Shown in pieces: positions 1 to 6,248 of a DNA stretch of 7,731 nucleotides (position 1 is the stretch's first letter; each line of letters starts with the position of its first letter). A program made the translations under genes and the position numbers. The notes beneath the pieces were generated by a model. That model saw nothing but the letters and a program-made list of their open reading frames with translations, did not search any database and had not been told where the DNA came from. The stretch is taken from NCBI GenBank assembly GCA_937892225.1, contig CALAUH010000035.1, forward strand, positions 1-7,731, read 5' to 3'. The stretch comes from an uncultured Treponema sp. (lineage in GTDB: Bacteria; Spirochaetota; Spirochaetia; Treponematales; Treponemataceae).

Positions 1-177
1 AGTATAGGTCGTACTGATTTACCGACGGGCAATGAAAGGGAACTGATAAAAAGTCTTGAAAAAATTAAAAAATTAACTATAGATGATGAAGTAAAAGTAT
101 TTTTTGGTCACGGACAGGATTTTATTTTTAAAGATTTAATAAAATATAACGATTTTCTTACTTCTGCAAGTTTTTAA
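1..177 (+). CDS. Metallo-beta-lactamase-fold hydrolase, C-terminal fragment
   Basis: The frame is open from the first base and ends in TAA at 175-177, giving the last 58 residues of a protein whose start lies left of the window. The fragment opens with SIGRTDLPTGN and later has FGHG (His37 of the fragment). In glyoxalase II-like metallo-beta-lactamase hydrolases (GloB/YcbL type) a GRTD(L/F)PxG(N/D) segment follows the metal-bridging Asp region, and the late GHG histidine is a zinc ligand. The usual PGHGPxT is altered here to FGHGQDF, and the NPFL-like ending is replaced by YNDFL. The metal-binding HxHxDH motif lies outside the window, so the substrate (S-lactoylglutathione or another thioester) cannot be judged. 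The gene is convergent with the licheninase gene, 22 nt separating the two stops. Family assignment is fairly sure; function is open. Confidence 0.8.
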   Translation, partial: SIGRTDLPTGNERELIKSLEKIKKLTIDDEVKVFFGHGQDFIFKDLIKYNDFLTSASF

Positions 178-199
178 TACATAAGTAAGAATTTCAAAA

Positions 200-931
200 T
201 TATTTTGTTTCAGCTGGCAACGGCTCATATTTTATATAATCATAAGTCGCAGTAATTTCATTTTTATAAACGAATGGGTTTAGCCATGAATCCACAGTTA
301 CTCCATTCCAGAGATTCATCATAATAATCTGAGGATCTGTCGGTAACTCAACATTTTTTACAGAATAAACTGATTTTTTATCTACAAACCATTCAATTGA
401 TGTAGGAGTCCATGTAAAAGAATATTCATGGAAATCTTTTGAAGCATCAAATCCAAGATTTACTATTTTCTCATGACCACCAACACCTTTTACGAAATAA
501 TTAAACTGAACTTTATTTGTATCTTTTCCTAAAAATTCAATATCTATTTCATCTTTAGATTCTGTCCATGTAAAAAATGATGATACTATTCCGTTTTGTT
601 TTGCTGGTTTCATTCTTACAGTATAAGTACCATATGAATATTTTTTAGAAGTTCTGTATTCTGCCCCGGAATAATCATGATCATGACTTGGAGTATTATC
701 AAGATGCAGAGTCATTTTTCCATCAGCAAATGTTATGTGATCTGGTTTCCAGCCGCAATTAAACATTCCGCCGTTTGTCCAATCAGCCATTACAAAATCT
801 TTTGAATCAAATTTATCTAAATCTGAAAAAAATGATTTATCTTTAGCAGTTGTTTTTGACGCACCTGTTAATCCAAAAGAACAAACAATACAAAAAATAA
901 TTGATAAAAATAATAAAAATTTCTTCTTCAT
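200..931 (-). CDS. Secreted GH16 licheninase (endo-beta-1,3-1,4-glucanase)
   Basis: This 243-residue protein is a compact single-domain GH16 enzyme that should hydrolyse beta-1,4 bonds next to beta-1,3 bonds in lichenan and cereal beta-glucan. Residues 1-24 form a signal peptide (MKKK, hydrophobic core, cleavage probably after LTGA), so it is secreted. The catalytic motif DEIDIE spans residues 127-132: Glu128 is the expected nucleophile, Asp130 the helper and Glu132 the acid/base. FNCGWKP (57-63), AEYRT (90-94), GIVSSFFTW (114-122), FLGKDTNKVQFNY (133-145) and IMMNLWNG (203-210) closely follow Bacillus/Clostridium lichenases as I remember them. Two departures: the cysteine that pairs with Cys59 in Bacillus enzymes is Gly89 here, and the loop before DEIDIE is about five residues shorter and lacks the usual Trp. 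There is no carbohydrate-binding or dockerin module. The start is fixed by the signal peptide; no Shine-Dalgarno precedes it. The gene probably feeds plant beta-glucan use. Confidence 0.93.
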   Translation of the reverse strand: MKKKFLLFLSIIFCIVCSFGLTGASKTTAKDKSFFSDLDKFDSKDFVMADWTNGGMFNCGWKPDHITFADGKMTLHLDNTPSHDHDYSGAEYRTSKKYSYGTYTVRMKPAKQNGIVSSFFTWTESKDEIDIEFLGKDTNKVQFNYFVKGVGGHEKIVNLGFDASKDFHEYSFTWTPTSIEWFVDKKSVYSVKNVELPTDPQIIMMNLWNGVTVDSWLNPFVYKNEITATYDYIKYEPLPAETK

Positions 932-937
932 ACGCTT

Positions 938-966
938 ATAATAAAATATAAAAATTATTTTGTAAA
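938..966 (-). promoter_or_regulatory. Candidate sigma70-type promoter of the licheninase gene
   Basis: On the minus strand TTTACA (966-961) and TATTAT (943-938) are separated by 17 nt, a near-consensus -35/-10 pair. Only AAGCGT lies between the -10 box and the ATG at 931, so transcription would start within a few bases of the start codon and the mRNA would be leaderless or nearly so. This fits the absence of a ribosome binding site. The -35 box lies directly beyond the T-run of the upstream gene's terminator. The region is very AT-rich, so a chance match is possible. Confidence 0.4.
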
Positions 967-998
967 AAAAATCACACCCCGTTAAGAAGTGTGATTTT
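964..998 (-). terminator. Intrinsic terminator of the 1007-1909 gene
   Basis: A perfect 10-bp inverted repeat (AAAATCACAC at 968-977, GTGTGATTTT at 989-998) encloses an 11-nt loop. Read on the minus strand it starts 8 nt after the TAG stop at 1009-1007 and runs straight into a T-tract (seven Ts counting those in the stem, complement of 964-970). On the plus strand the hairpin is not followed by a comparable T-run and no plus-strand gene ends there, so it serves the minus strand only. Confidence 0.8.
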
Positions 999-1006
999 AA
1001 TCAATT

Positions 1007-1909
1007 CTATTTTCTAGAATTAAGTATTTCTGTTTCAGTTTTATCCTTTTGCAAATCTTCTAATGCTTTTTTATAAGTTTTATTTTTTGCATCTGCAGTC
1101 TGCAATTTTGTAAGGATTGCTTCAGCCTGTTCGAAATCTTTTGCTACCTGAAGCATGATTGCATAATCATAAGCTGCAGCTGGATCTTCTGGATTTGCTT
1201 CATAAACTTCTTTGTAGATTTCTCTTGCTTTGTCGTAATCTTTTCCTTTACCTTTAAGCAATTTCTGAGCTTCTTTCATTTTATTTTTTACAGTTTTATC
1301 TTTAGATTTTGAATCCATGATTGTAACTGCCTGCTGATATCTTGTATCAAAAATCATACGGGCAACAACATAAGTATAATTTCCAAGATTTTTGTCCAAA
1401 ATTGCTGAAGGATTATTCAACATTGATTTAGCTACAGGAGAACTGTTTGCATCAAAGAAATGGATTTCTTTTGTTGTTACAACTTTTTTTCCTTTAATAA
1501 CAGAAAATTCAAGAGTTGCAGATACAGTTCTTGTCCATTCGTCTTTTACAGTAACTGTTTCACCGTCAACATCCTGTGTGATTGTAACACCATCATCTTT
1601 TACACTGAAATCTGTATATCGTAATTTAATTACAATATCAGCATTAGTTTCGGCAGCAGTAGTAAATCTTCCATCAAATGCCTGATATTCTGCTACATCT
1701 TTAAGGAATTTTTCACCTGCAGTTGCCTGTTCTCTTGTATAAGCATCTCCTCTTTTTGGAGAAAATGTTTCTACAGCTGCATAAGCAATTGTTTTTGCAG
1801 GAGACAAATCGAGTTCTGCTGGAAGTTTTCTTTCAAAACTAACTGTAGCACCAAATAATGATATCATTGAAACTAACGATACCATAATAAATGAAGATAA
1901 TTTTTTCAT
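1007..1909 (-). CDS. Secreted TPR protein with an unassigned N-terminal domain
   Basis: This 300-residue protein has a signal peptide (residues 1 to about 21, cleavage near LFGA) and no lipobox, so it is probably periplasmic. Residues 26-190 form an alpha/beta-looking domain opening with RKLPAELDLSPAKTIAYAAV. A 'PAE-hydrophobic-K-IAV' opening followed by a strand such as ADIVIKLRY (90-98) recalls the CsgG/LpoB-like and DUF6340-like envelope proteins, but this is a loose resemblance and I do not assign a family. Residues 208-275 carry about two TPR units: KDYDKAREIYKEVYEANPED, then AAAYDYAIMLQVAKDFEQAE. The tail is Lys/Glu/Asp-rich. The ATG has a clear Shine-Dalgarno (GAGGTG, 1921-1916, 6-nt spacing), its own promoter upstream and its own terminator downstream, so it is monocistronic. 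TPRs suggest a scaffold role in the envelope; no enzyme motif is visible. Confidence 0.85.
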   Translation of the reverse strand: MKKLSSFIMVSLVSMISLFGATVSFERKLPAELDLSPAKTIAYAAVETFSPKRGDAYTREQATAGEKFLKDVAEYQAFDGRFTTAAETNADIVIKLRYTDFSVKDDGVTITQDVDGETVTVKDEWTRTVSATLEFSVIKGKKVVTTKEIHFFDANSSPVAKSMLNNPSAILDKNLGNYTYVVARMIFDTRYQQAVTIMDSKSKDKTVKNKMKEAQKLLKGKGKDYDKAREIYKEVYEANPEDPAAAYDYAIMLQVAKDFEQAEAILTKLQTADAKNKTYKKALEDLQKDKTETEILNSRK

Positions 1910-1941
1910 CTATGACACCTCTAATATTTATATTTCATTTT

Positions 1942-1969
1942 ATTCTAACACAAAATATAGAAGTTGCAA
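1942..1969 (-). promoter_or_regulatory. Candidate sigma70-type promoter of the 1007-1909 gene
   Basis: On the minus strand TTGCAA (1969-1964) and TAGAAT (1947-1942) are 16 nt apart. A start about 7 nt downstream gives a leader of roughly 25 nt containing the GAGGTG ribosome binding site at 1921-1916. The pair begins 34 nt beyond the stop of the DUF3021 gene, where no convincing terminator is visible, so some read-through from the operon above is possible. Confidence 0.5.
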
Positions 1970-2002
1970 GATTTATTCTTATTACATAAACAAATATGTT
2001 CA

Positions 2003-2464
2003 TTATGATTCTAAATTATTTTTTTCTTTTCGTTTTTGAAGTAAATCATTCATTTTATTTGCTTCGCGGAAATCAAAAAAGTAAAACAAGACTTTTACAA
2101 TCACATAAATAATGATTATAAGAAGTTCCATTGCAATTACAGAAGTTTTGCTTACAATGCTTATCCAGTTAAGTTTTATGGCAAAAAACATTACGCTTAC
2201 ATTGATGATTAAAAAATAGCAGACTTCCAGAAAGAGCATCATTTTTTTACCAGGATTTTTGGGAATGTAATAAATTATAAATGCCAGACCGGAAATTACT
2301 CCAATCAAAATGATGTATAAAATGTCAGTTAATGGAATATATGTTATGCCAGGATTTGTAAATTTCATTAAAATTGTTGAAAACAAAAAGATTAATGTTG
2401 TAACTCTGGTACAAATGTTTATCATCTGGGGAAGGACTCCCTTAAAATCTAATTCGCGTTTCAT
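2003..2464 (-). CDS. DUF3021 family four-TM membrane protein
   Basis: This 153-residue protein has four strongly hydrophobic segments (about 17-35, 47-68, 74-96 and 105-130) and a charged cytoplasmic-looking tail (REANKMNDLLQKRKEKNN). Size, four-helix layout and position next to a LytTR regulator are those of the DUF3021 family; I recognise it by layout and context more than by a single motif. Its ATG overlaps the TGA of the LytTR gene (ATGA, 2464-2461), so the two are translationally coupled; AGGA sits only 2 nt upstream and AGGAG 11 nt upstream. In LytTR regulatory systems such as HdrRM and BrsRM of Streptococcus mutans, a membrane protein encoded next to the regulator antagonises it. By analogy this protein probably restrains, or passes envelope signals to, the LytTR protein. 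It is the last gene of the apparent operon and locally very AT-rich. Confidence 0.8.
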   Translation of the reverse strand: MKRELDFKGVLPQMINICTRVTTLIFLFSTILMKFTNPGITYIPLTDILYIILIGVISGLAFIIYYIPKNPGKKMMLFLEVCYFLIINVSVMFFAIKLNWISIVSKTSVIAMELLIIIIYVIVKVLFYFFDFREANKMNDLLQKRKEKNNLES

Positions 2465-2901
2465 AATCCTAAAAGCTCCTTTAATGTGTTTACGTAATTT
2501 CTGGAAATTATAACTTTGTAACCGTTTTCCAAAACTGCTTCGAATCGTCCGCCAAATGCAGGAGAAAGACTGTCAATTTTATCAATATTCAAAATGACTG
2601 CTTTGCTTGCACGGAAAAATGTATTTGACGGTAATTCTTCTTCCAGCTGATATAACTTAGATTTAGTTTCAAAAACGTCATCTTTTGTATAAGCAAAAAC
2701 ATTGTCATCAACCGATTCAAAATAGAGAATGTCTTTTTGTTCGAGCAAAACAATTTTTGAATCTTTGTAAAAATTCAACTTTGATTTGCCGCCAGTCTTA
2801 AACTGATTGAGCAGCCTGGAAATATTTTCATCAATGTAGTCGCATTTAACGATGATTTCATCTTCTTCGCCAGGCTGTTTTTCTAAAATTGTGATTTTCA
2901 T
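2461..2901 (-). CDS. LytTR-domain DNA-binding transcriptional regulator
   Basis: This 146-residue protein has a C-terminal LytTR DNA-binding domain (about 47-145) after a short N-terminal segment and no receiver domain, so it is not a classical two-component response regulator. Family hallmarks are KIVLLEQKDILYFESVDDNV (49-68), FFRASKAVILNIDKI (95-109) and VIISRNYVNTLKELLG (130-145). In this family the beta-rich domain binds pairs of short direct repeats with its loops. It starts 5 nt after the stop of the 2907-4337 gene with only a weak GAAG ahead of it, so translation probably depends on coupling to that gene. It overlaps the DUF3021 gene by 4 nt. Its likely target is the operon's own promoter, which is not in this window. 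Homologues in related LytTR systems are positively autoregulated; that this one is too is inference. Confidence 0.9.
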   Translation of the reverse strand: MKITILEKQPGEEDEIIVKCDYIDENISRLLNQFKTGGKSKLNFYKDSKIVLLEQKDILYFESVDDNVFAYTKDDVFETKSKLYQLEEELPSNTFFRASKAVILNIDKIDSLSPAFGGRFEAVLENGYKVIISRNYVNTLKELLGL

Positions 2902-2906
2902 TACTT

Positions 2907-4337
2907 CTATTCTATCAACTTTTTGGCTTCTTGTAATGCTAAAATTTCGTCTGTCTGTTTTCCAAGAGTTTTGTAAGCACGAGCAGCCATTACGTAACAG
3001 TACGCCATTGCAGATTTTATTTCCGGCTGATTTAATTCCTCCTCACTGCAATTTGTCCTATAAATTTCTATAACTCGCATAAAGTCTGCAGCGGCGGTTT
3101 CGGCTTTTCCAAAAACATCATTTGGAACAGAGCTTGCAACACTTCCGCGATTCATTAAAACTTCAATTTCATCAGGGGTTCCGCGCGCAAGTTCTGCCGC
3201 TTTGTCTAAAACTTCAAACGCTTCGTTTACAAGTGCAACTGCCTGAATTACAGACGCCTGGCCGCCTTGAACTGCAAGACAAGAACCGTAATAAGCCATG
3301 CTCACAAGGTCATCCGGGTTTTCGGTAATTTTCTGTTTTAACATTTTTGCACTTTCTGCGGCGTCTTCAAAATAAGAGTTACCAGTAGATGGTGCATATT
3401 TTGCATATTCCGTAAATACTTTTTCTACAAAAGCGTCGTCATTTGTGTCAGCATTTCTGTTTCCTTTCCAGACTTTTCCTGTTACTGCAAAAGGATGCAT
3501 ATGTGCTTCTACAGGAATTAAAACTGCCTTTGTAAAATCCTGGGCATTCCAGGTTCCAAGCTGGGTGTTTTCTCCAAGTACATCGTATACTTTTGGAATG
3601 AGCGCATTGTATTCGCGTGCAGATTTAGTTCCACCGCGGCTTACTGAACGTCGTTTTTCAATTGGCATAAAACCGCCGCGGTCAAACTGTGAATAACCGC
3701 CTGTCAAAACGTAGTGGTAAGTTTTTGTAGAACCGTAAACTGCCTGTAAGTATTCATTTTGTAACGGAATTCGAACTTTTACAGTTTTGCCGCCGGCAAG
3801 TTCGTAACATTCTGCATTGCATATAAAGGTTTTGTCGCTGTCGTAAACTTTTGTTCCGGCGGCGTTTGACCAGACGGCAAGGTCCCATGGATGCTCTGGA
3901 CTAAAGGTTACATTTTCTGCGGAGTCGGTTAGTGCGTCGGTGTTTCCTTCAGGTACGTTATCTAGGTCAATGTAAATCATGATGTTGCGTACGTTTGAAG
4001 CGGCGTTTTTATATTCCAGAACAAGCTGCCAGTATTCTTCACTTGGCTGCCATTTTGCCTGAATTACAGGTTCGTGAACTGTATAACGTAGTAAATCAAG
4101 AGAACCTTCTGCAAAAGCCTGATTTGCAGGGTAAACAAGATTTCCGTTTCCATTATCATCGCCGGCGGTGTCAAAAAAATCGGCAGCAACTTCACCGCCT
4201 GTGCAAGTTGGTAAAAGATGAAGGTGTTTTCCAAGTTTTTCTGAAAGCCCTCCAGAACTTATAAAGAAAATCATAATACCCCAGAAGCAGATGAATGCAA
4301 AAATAACTGTTAATATTTTTCTGATTGCGTTTTTCAT
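2907..4337 (-). CDS. Membrane-anchored protein: glucodextranase-C-like module plus TPR domain
   Basis: This 476-residue protein has an uncleaved-looking N-terminal membrane anchor (about 8-28) and should face the periplasm. Residues 55-275 resemble the C-terminal module of glucodextranases and related proteins (Glucodextran_C, PF09985): DTAGDDNGNGNLVYPANQAF (56-75), then GSLDLLRY, NIMIYIDLDNVPEGNTD (118-134), FSPEHPWDLAVW (145-156) and a GGYSQFDRGGFMP segment (213-225). In sugar enzymes that module binds carbohydrate or surfaces, but no catalytic glycosidase domain is present here. After a linker, residues 315-476 form a helical TPR-like domain clearly homologous to the small TPR protein at 6249-6863; both contain AYYGSCL (348-354 here). 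Cysteines include Cys45, a Cys173-x3-Cys177 pair and Cys353. The start has GGAGG (4348-4344) at 6 nt. It follows the Fe-S gene by 16 nt, so it is probably the periplasmic scaffold or ligand-binding partner of that membrane complex. Module assignment is from memory. Confidence 0.85.
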   Translation of the reverse strand: MKNAIRKILTVIFAFICFWGIMIFFISSGGLSEKLGKHLHLLPTCTGGEVAADFFDTAGDDNGNGNLVYPANQAFAEGSLDLLRYTVHEPVIQAKWQPSEEYWQLVLEYKNAASNVRNIMIYIDLDNVPEGNTDALTDSAENVTFSPEHPWDLAVWSNAAGTKVYDSDKTFICNAECYELAGGKTVKVRIPLQNEYLQAVYGSTKTYHYVLTGGYSQFDRGGFMPIEKRRSVSRGGTKSAREYNALIPKVYDVLGENTQLGTWNAQDFTKAVLIPVEAHMHPFAVTGKVWKGNRNADTNDDAFVEKVFTEYAKYAPSTGNSYFEDAAESAKMLKQKITENPDDLVSMAYYGSCLAVQGGQASVIQAVALVNEAFEVLDKAAELARGTPDEIEVLMNRGSVASSVPNDVFGKAETAAADFMRVIEIYRTNCSEEELNQPEIKSAMAYCYVMAARAYKTLGKQTDEILALQEAKKLIE

Positions 4338-4353
4338 TTTTAACCTCCGAATC

Positions 4354-5520
4354 TTATTTGATAATTGCCTTGAAAATTAAATCAAAAGACTTTGTCATAA
4401 AGTTAGAAGACATAATTACAGAAAATGTGAACGCAGCAAAACGGAATAACTGTGCTGGTTCTAAAAGTTCCTGAATTACACGGCCTGCTTTAGTTTTAGC
4501 GGCAGTATTTTTTCCGCATTTGTGATCAAAACGGAATGCCATAGAAATTGCTTTTTCAGGACATGCACGAACACATTCACCACATTTTGCACAGGTAATT
4601 TCTGGTTTTCCTTTTTTGTCCTGAATTGTTTTAATGTCGATTGCACCAAAAGGACATACTTTAGCACATTTCATACAGCCTTTACATTTATCTGTGTCGA
4701 TTTTCATTTTGAACATGCTGATTCCATCTGTAAGTGAAGCAAAAGCTCCAAATGGGCAAAGCGCACTGCACTGAGTTCTTCGTTTTGTCAAAATTGGCAT
4801 GATTACAACAAGTCCAAGGAAAAGTCCTATGAACATTACGGCCGCTATAAGACTTGGAATTGAATTAATTGGGCTGAATTCTGTTACAAGTTTAAAAGGG
4901 CAGAACCATTCACAGTAAGCACAGGCAAGTTCGCAAAGGCTTGCAAGAATGATGAATACAAAAAATCCGAATGCAAATTCACGAATTTCACGGTTTTTTG
5001 GAAGAAGATTTAAGCGGCGTTTTTTACCGACTTTACTGAATCCTTCTTCCCATCCGCCGTAAAAACATACCCAGCTGCACCAGCCACGGCCAAGTGTAAT
5101 TGTACACACAAGCCAGATTAAAAGCATGCTTGCAATTGAAGCGTAGTGTCCGCTGATACGGGCTGGGAAAATAATATTTTTTGTAACTGCAAGTGGAACT
5201 AAAATTTGTGGAATGGCAATGTGGCAAAATGGAATTTCTGTATTACTCATAGCACTTTCAGTAATTGCCATACTTCCTCGTTCTGCATACAAATCTGCAA
5301 TAAAGGCAATACAAAATCCTACTGCAAACACAACCTGGAAAATTGAACGATATTTTGCGCTGCTGCCTTTAATTTTTCTTTCGCTAAAAACCATGCGTAC
5401 GTAAAGGTACATCAAAAAAAGTGCGTAAATCACACTGGAAATAGAAAAGTTATTCATTAATGGGACAAAAAATAAGATTACAATTCCCATCATAAAACAT
5501 AAAATTAAACTCGAAATCAT
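4354..5520 (-). CDS. NapH/NosR-like polytopic membrane 4Fe-4S protein
   Basis: This 388-residue inner-membrane electron-transfer protein has hydrophobic segments at about 2-20, 26-44, 58-76, 127-144, 181-200, 220-243 and possibly 358-375. The cytoplasmic-side ferredoxin domain has two classical 4Fe-4S motifs: Cys279-x2-Cys282-x2-Cys285-x3-Cys289-Pro and Cys310-x2-Cys313-x2-Cys316-x3-Cys320-Pro. Further cysteine motifs typical of the NapH/NosR/CcoG-type membrane core are GRGWCSWVC (144-152), CAYCEWFCPFK (200-210) and CSALCPFGAF (251-260). Such proteins carry electrons between a quinone or cytoplasmic ferredoxin and a periplasmic acceptor. None of the nitrate, nitrous oxide or methylamine genes that define NapH, NosR or MauN are nearby, so no gene symbol is given. 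The start has AGGAG (5530-5526) at 5 nt. It lies between the CcdA-like gene (41-nt gap) and the glucodextranase-C-like/TPR gene (16-nt gap), which suggests one complex moving reducing power outward. Confidence 0.92.
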   Translation of the reverse strand: MISSLILCFMMGIVILFFVPLMNNFSISSVIYALFLMYLYVRMVFSERKIKGSSAKYRSIFQVVFAVGFCIAFIADLYAERGSMAITESAMSNTEIPFCHIAIPQILVPLAVTKNIIFPARISGHYASIASMLLIWLVCTITLGRGWCSWVCFYGGWEEGFSKVGKKRRLNLLPKNREIREFAFGFFVFIILASLCELACAYCEWFCPFKLVTEFSPINSIPSLIAAVMFIGLFLGLVVIMPILTKRRTQCSALCPFGAFASLTDGISMFKMKIDTDKCKGCMKCAKVCPFGAIDIKTIQDKKGKPEITCAKCGECVRACPEKAISMAFRFDHKCGKNTAAKTKAGRVIQELLEPAQLFRFAAFTFSVIMSSNFMTKSFDLIFKAIIK

Positions 5521-5561
5521 AAAATCTCCTATAAAATTTTTGTCAAAAACTCCGGCTGTGA

Positions 5562-6209
5562 TTACCCGAAAAATAATGGAATTAAACCAAGTATGATGAT
5601 GAAATAAAGTGCTACTAAAAACTGTGTAACTCTTGCTACTCGACGTAAAACTGGAAGTCTTTTTGTTACAAATGGGATTCCTAAAAGAGGAATGAAAAAT
5701 GGAAGTGTTCCAATGTAAAAGAAAACAAAGTAGAACAAGCCTGGAATACCGTTACCGCCAAAAATTGAACGGATAATTGCTGTCCAAAGCGGTGGGCAAA
5801 CGTGGAGTCCAACTGCAAGGCCTGCTAAAATGGCAGTTACCCAGTCGTTACCAATGCGTTTAAATTTTGGTGATTTACATCCGCCGGCTTCCCCGCAGCC
5901 CCATGGAAACTTAATTCCAAGAGAATTGAACAAAAGTGCAAGTCCGCTGAAAATGTATGCGTAAACCGAAAGTTGGCGTGCAATTACCGGATTCATATAT
6001 TCGTTTACTAAAAGTCCAATACCTGCAAAAATGGCTCCAAGAATAAAGTACATAACAAGACGGGCGCCTAAAAAACTACCAACAAGACCTGCGTTTCTTT
6101 TGTAGCGCAAATCTTCGTTTCCACATAAAAACGGAATTAAAACAGGGCCACAGTACATTGTGCAATAAGTTCCTGTTGAAAGCCCTAATAAAATTGCTTC
6201 TAAAATCAT
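5562..6209 (-). CDS. CcdA/DsbD-like six-TM protein (DsbD_2, 'TauE/SafE-like')
   Basis: This 215-residue protein has six predicted membrane helices (about 4-28, 42-69, 80-98, 122-148, 156-178 and 192-213). Helix 1 carries GTYCTMYCGPVLIPFLCG (13-30), with Cys16 and Cys20 beside Gly-Pro; helix 4 carries LHVCPP (135-140), with Cys138. One proline-flanked cysteine in each half of a pseudo-symmetric bundle is the active pair by which CcdA and the DsbD core carry reducing equivalents from cytoplasmic thioredoxin to periplasmic thiols. Databases often name this family 'sulfite exporter TauE/SafE', but nothing here supports sulfite transport. The loop between helices 3 and 4 adds Cys105 and Cys111 (PWGCGEAGGC), a possible metal or thiol site. 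The start has GGAGG (6219-6215) at 5 nt. Adjacent cysteine-bearing exported proteins are candidate electron recipients; no thioredoxin-like protein is encoded in the window. Family good, direction and substrate inferred. Confidence 0.88.
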   Translation of the reverse strand: MILEAILLGLSTGTYCTMYCGPVLIPFLCGNEDLRYKRNAGLVGSFLGARLVMYFILGAIFAGIGLLVNEYMNPVIARQLSVYAYIFSGLALLFNSLGIKFPWGCGEAGGCKSPKFKRIGNDWVTAILAGLAVGLHVCPPLWTAIIRSIFGGNGIPGLFYFVFFYIGTLPFFIPLLGIPFVTKRLPVLRRVARVTQFLVALYFIIILGLIPLFFG

Positions 6210-6248
6210 TTAATCCTCCAAAAATCCAAATCTGTTTTGCGAAAAGTT

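Noticed and set aside
195..207. CAAAA-TTA-TTTTG palindrome between the convergent hydrolase and licheninase genes as a shared terminator
   Set aside because: Five A:T-dominated pairs, overlapping the licheninase stop; expected by chance in such AT-rich DNA.
880..893. Lipobox at Cys14 or Cys17 of the licheninase
   Set aside because: Both cysteines lie inside the hydrophobic core without a proper L-x-(A/G)-C context; a signal peptidase I site follows at LTGA.
1392..1685. Plus-strand 97-codon open frame inside the 1007-1909 gene
   Set aside because: Antisense shadow of a gene with clear promoter, ribosome binding site and protein features; no ribosome binding site or recognisable product of its own.
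1984..1999. Inverted repeat ACATA/TATGT downstream of the DUF3021 gene as a terminator
   Set aside because: Only a 5-bp AT-rich stem with no T-run after it on the minus strand; too weak.
5562..6209. Sulfite export as the role of the TauE/SafE-like protein
   Set aside because: The name is inherited by loose homology; the paired proline-flanked cysteines point to thiol electron transfer and no sulfur-oxidation genes are nearby.
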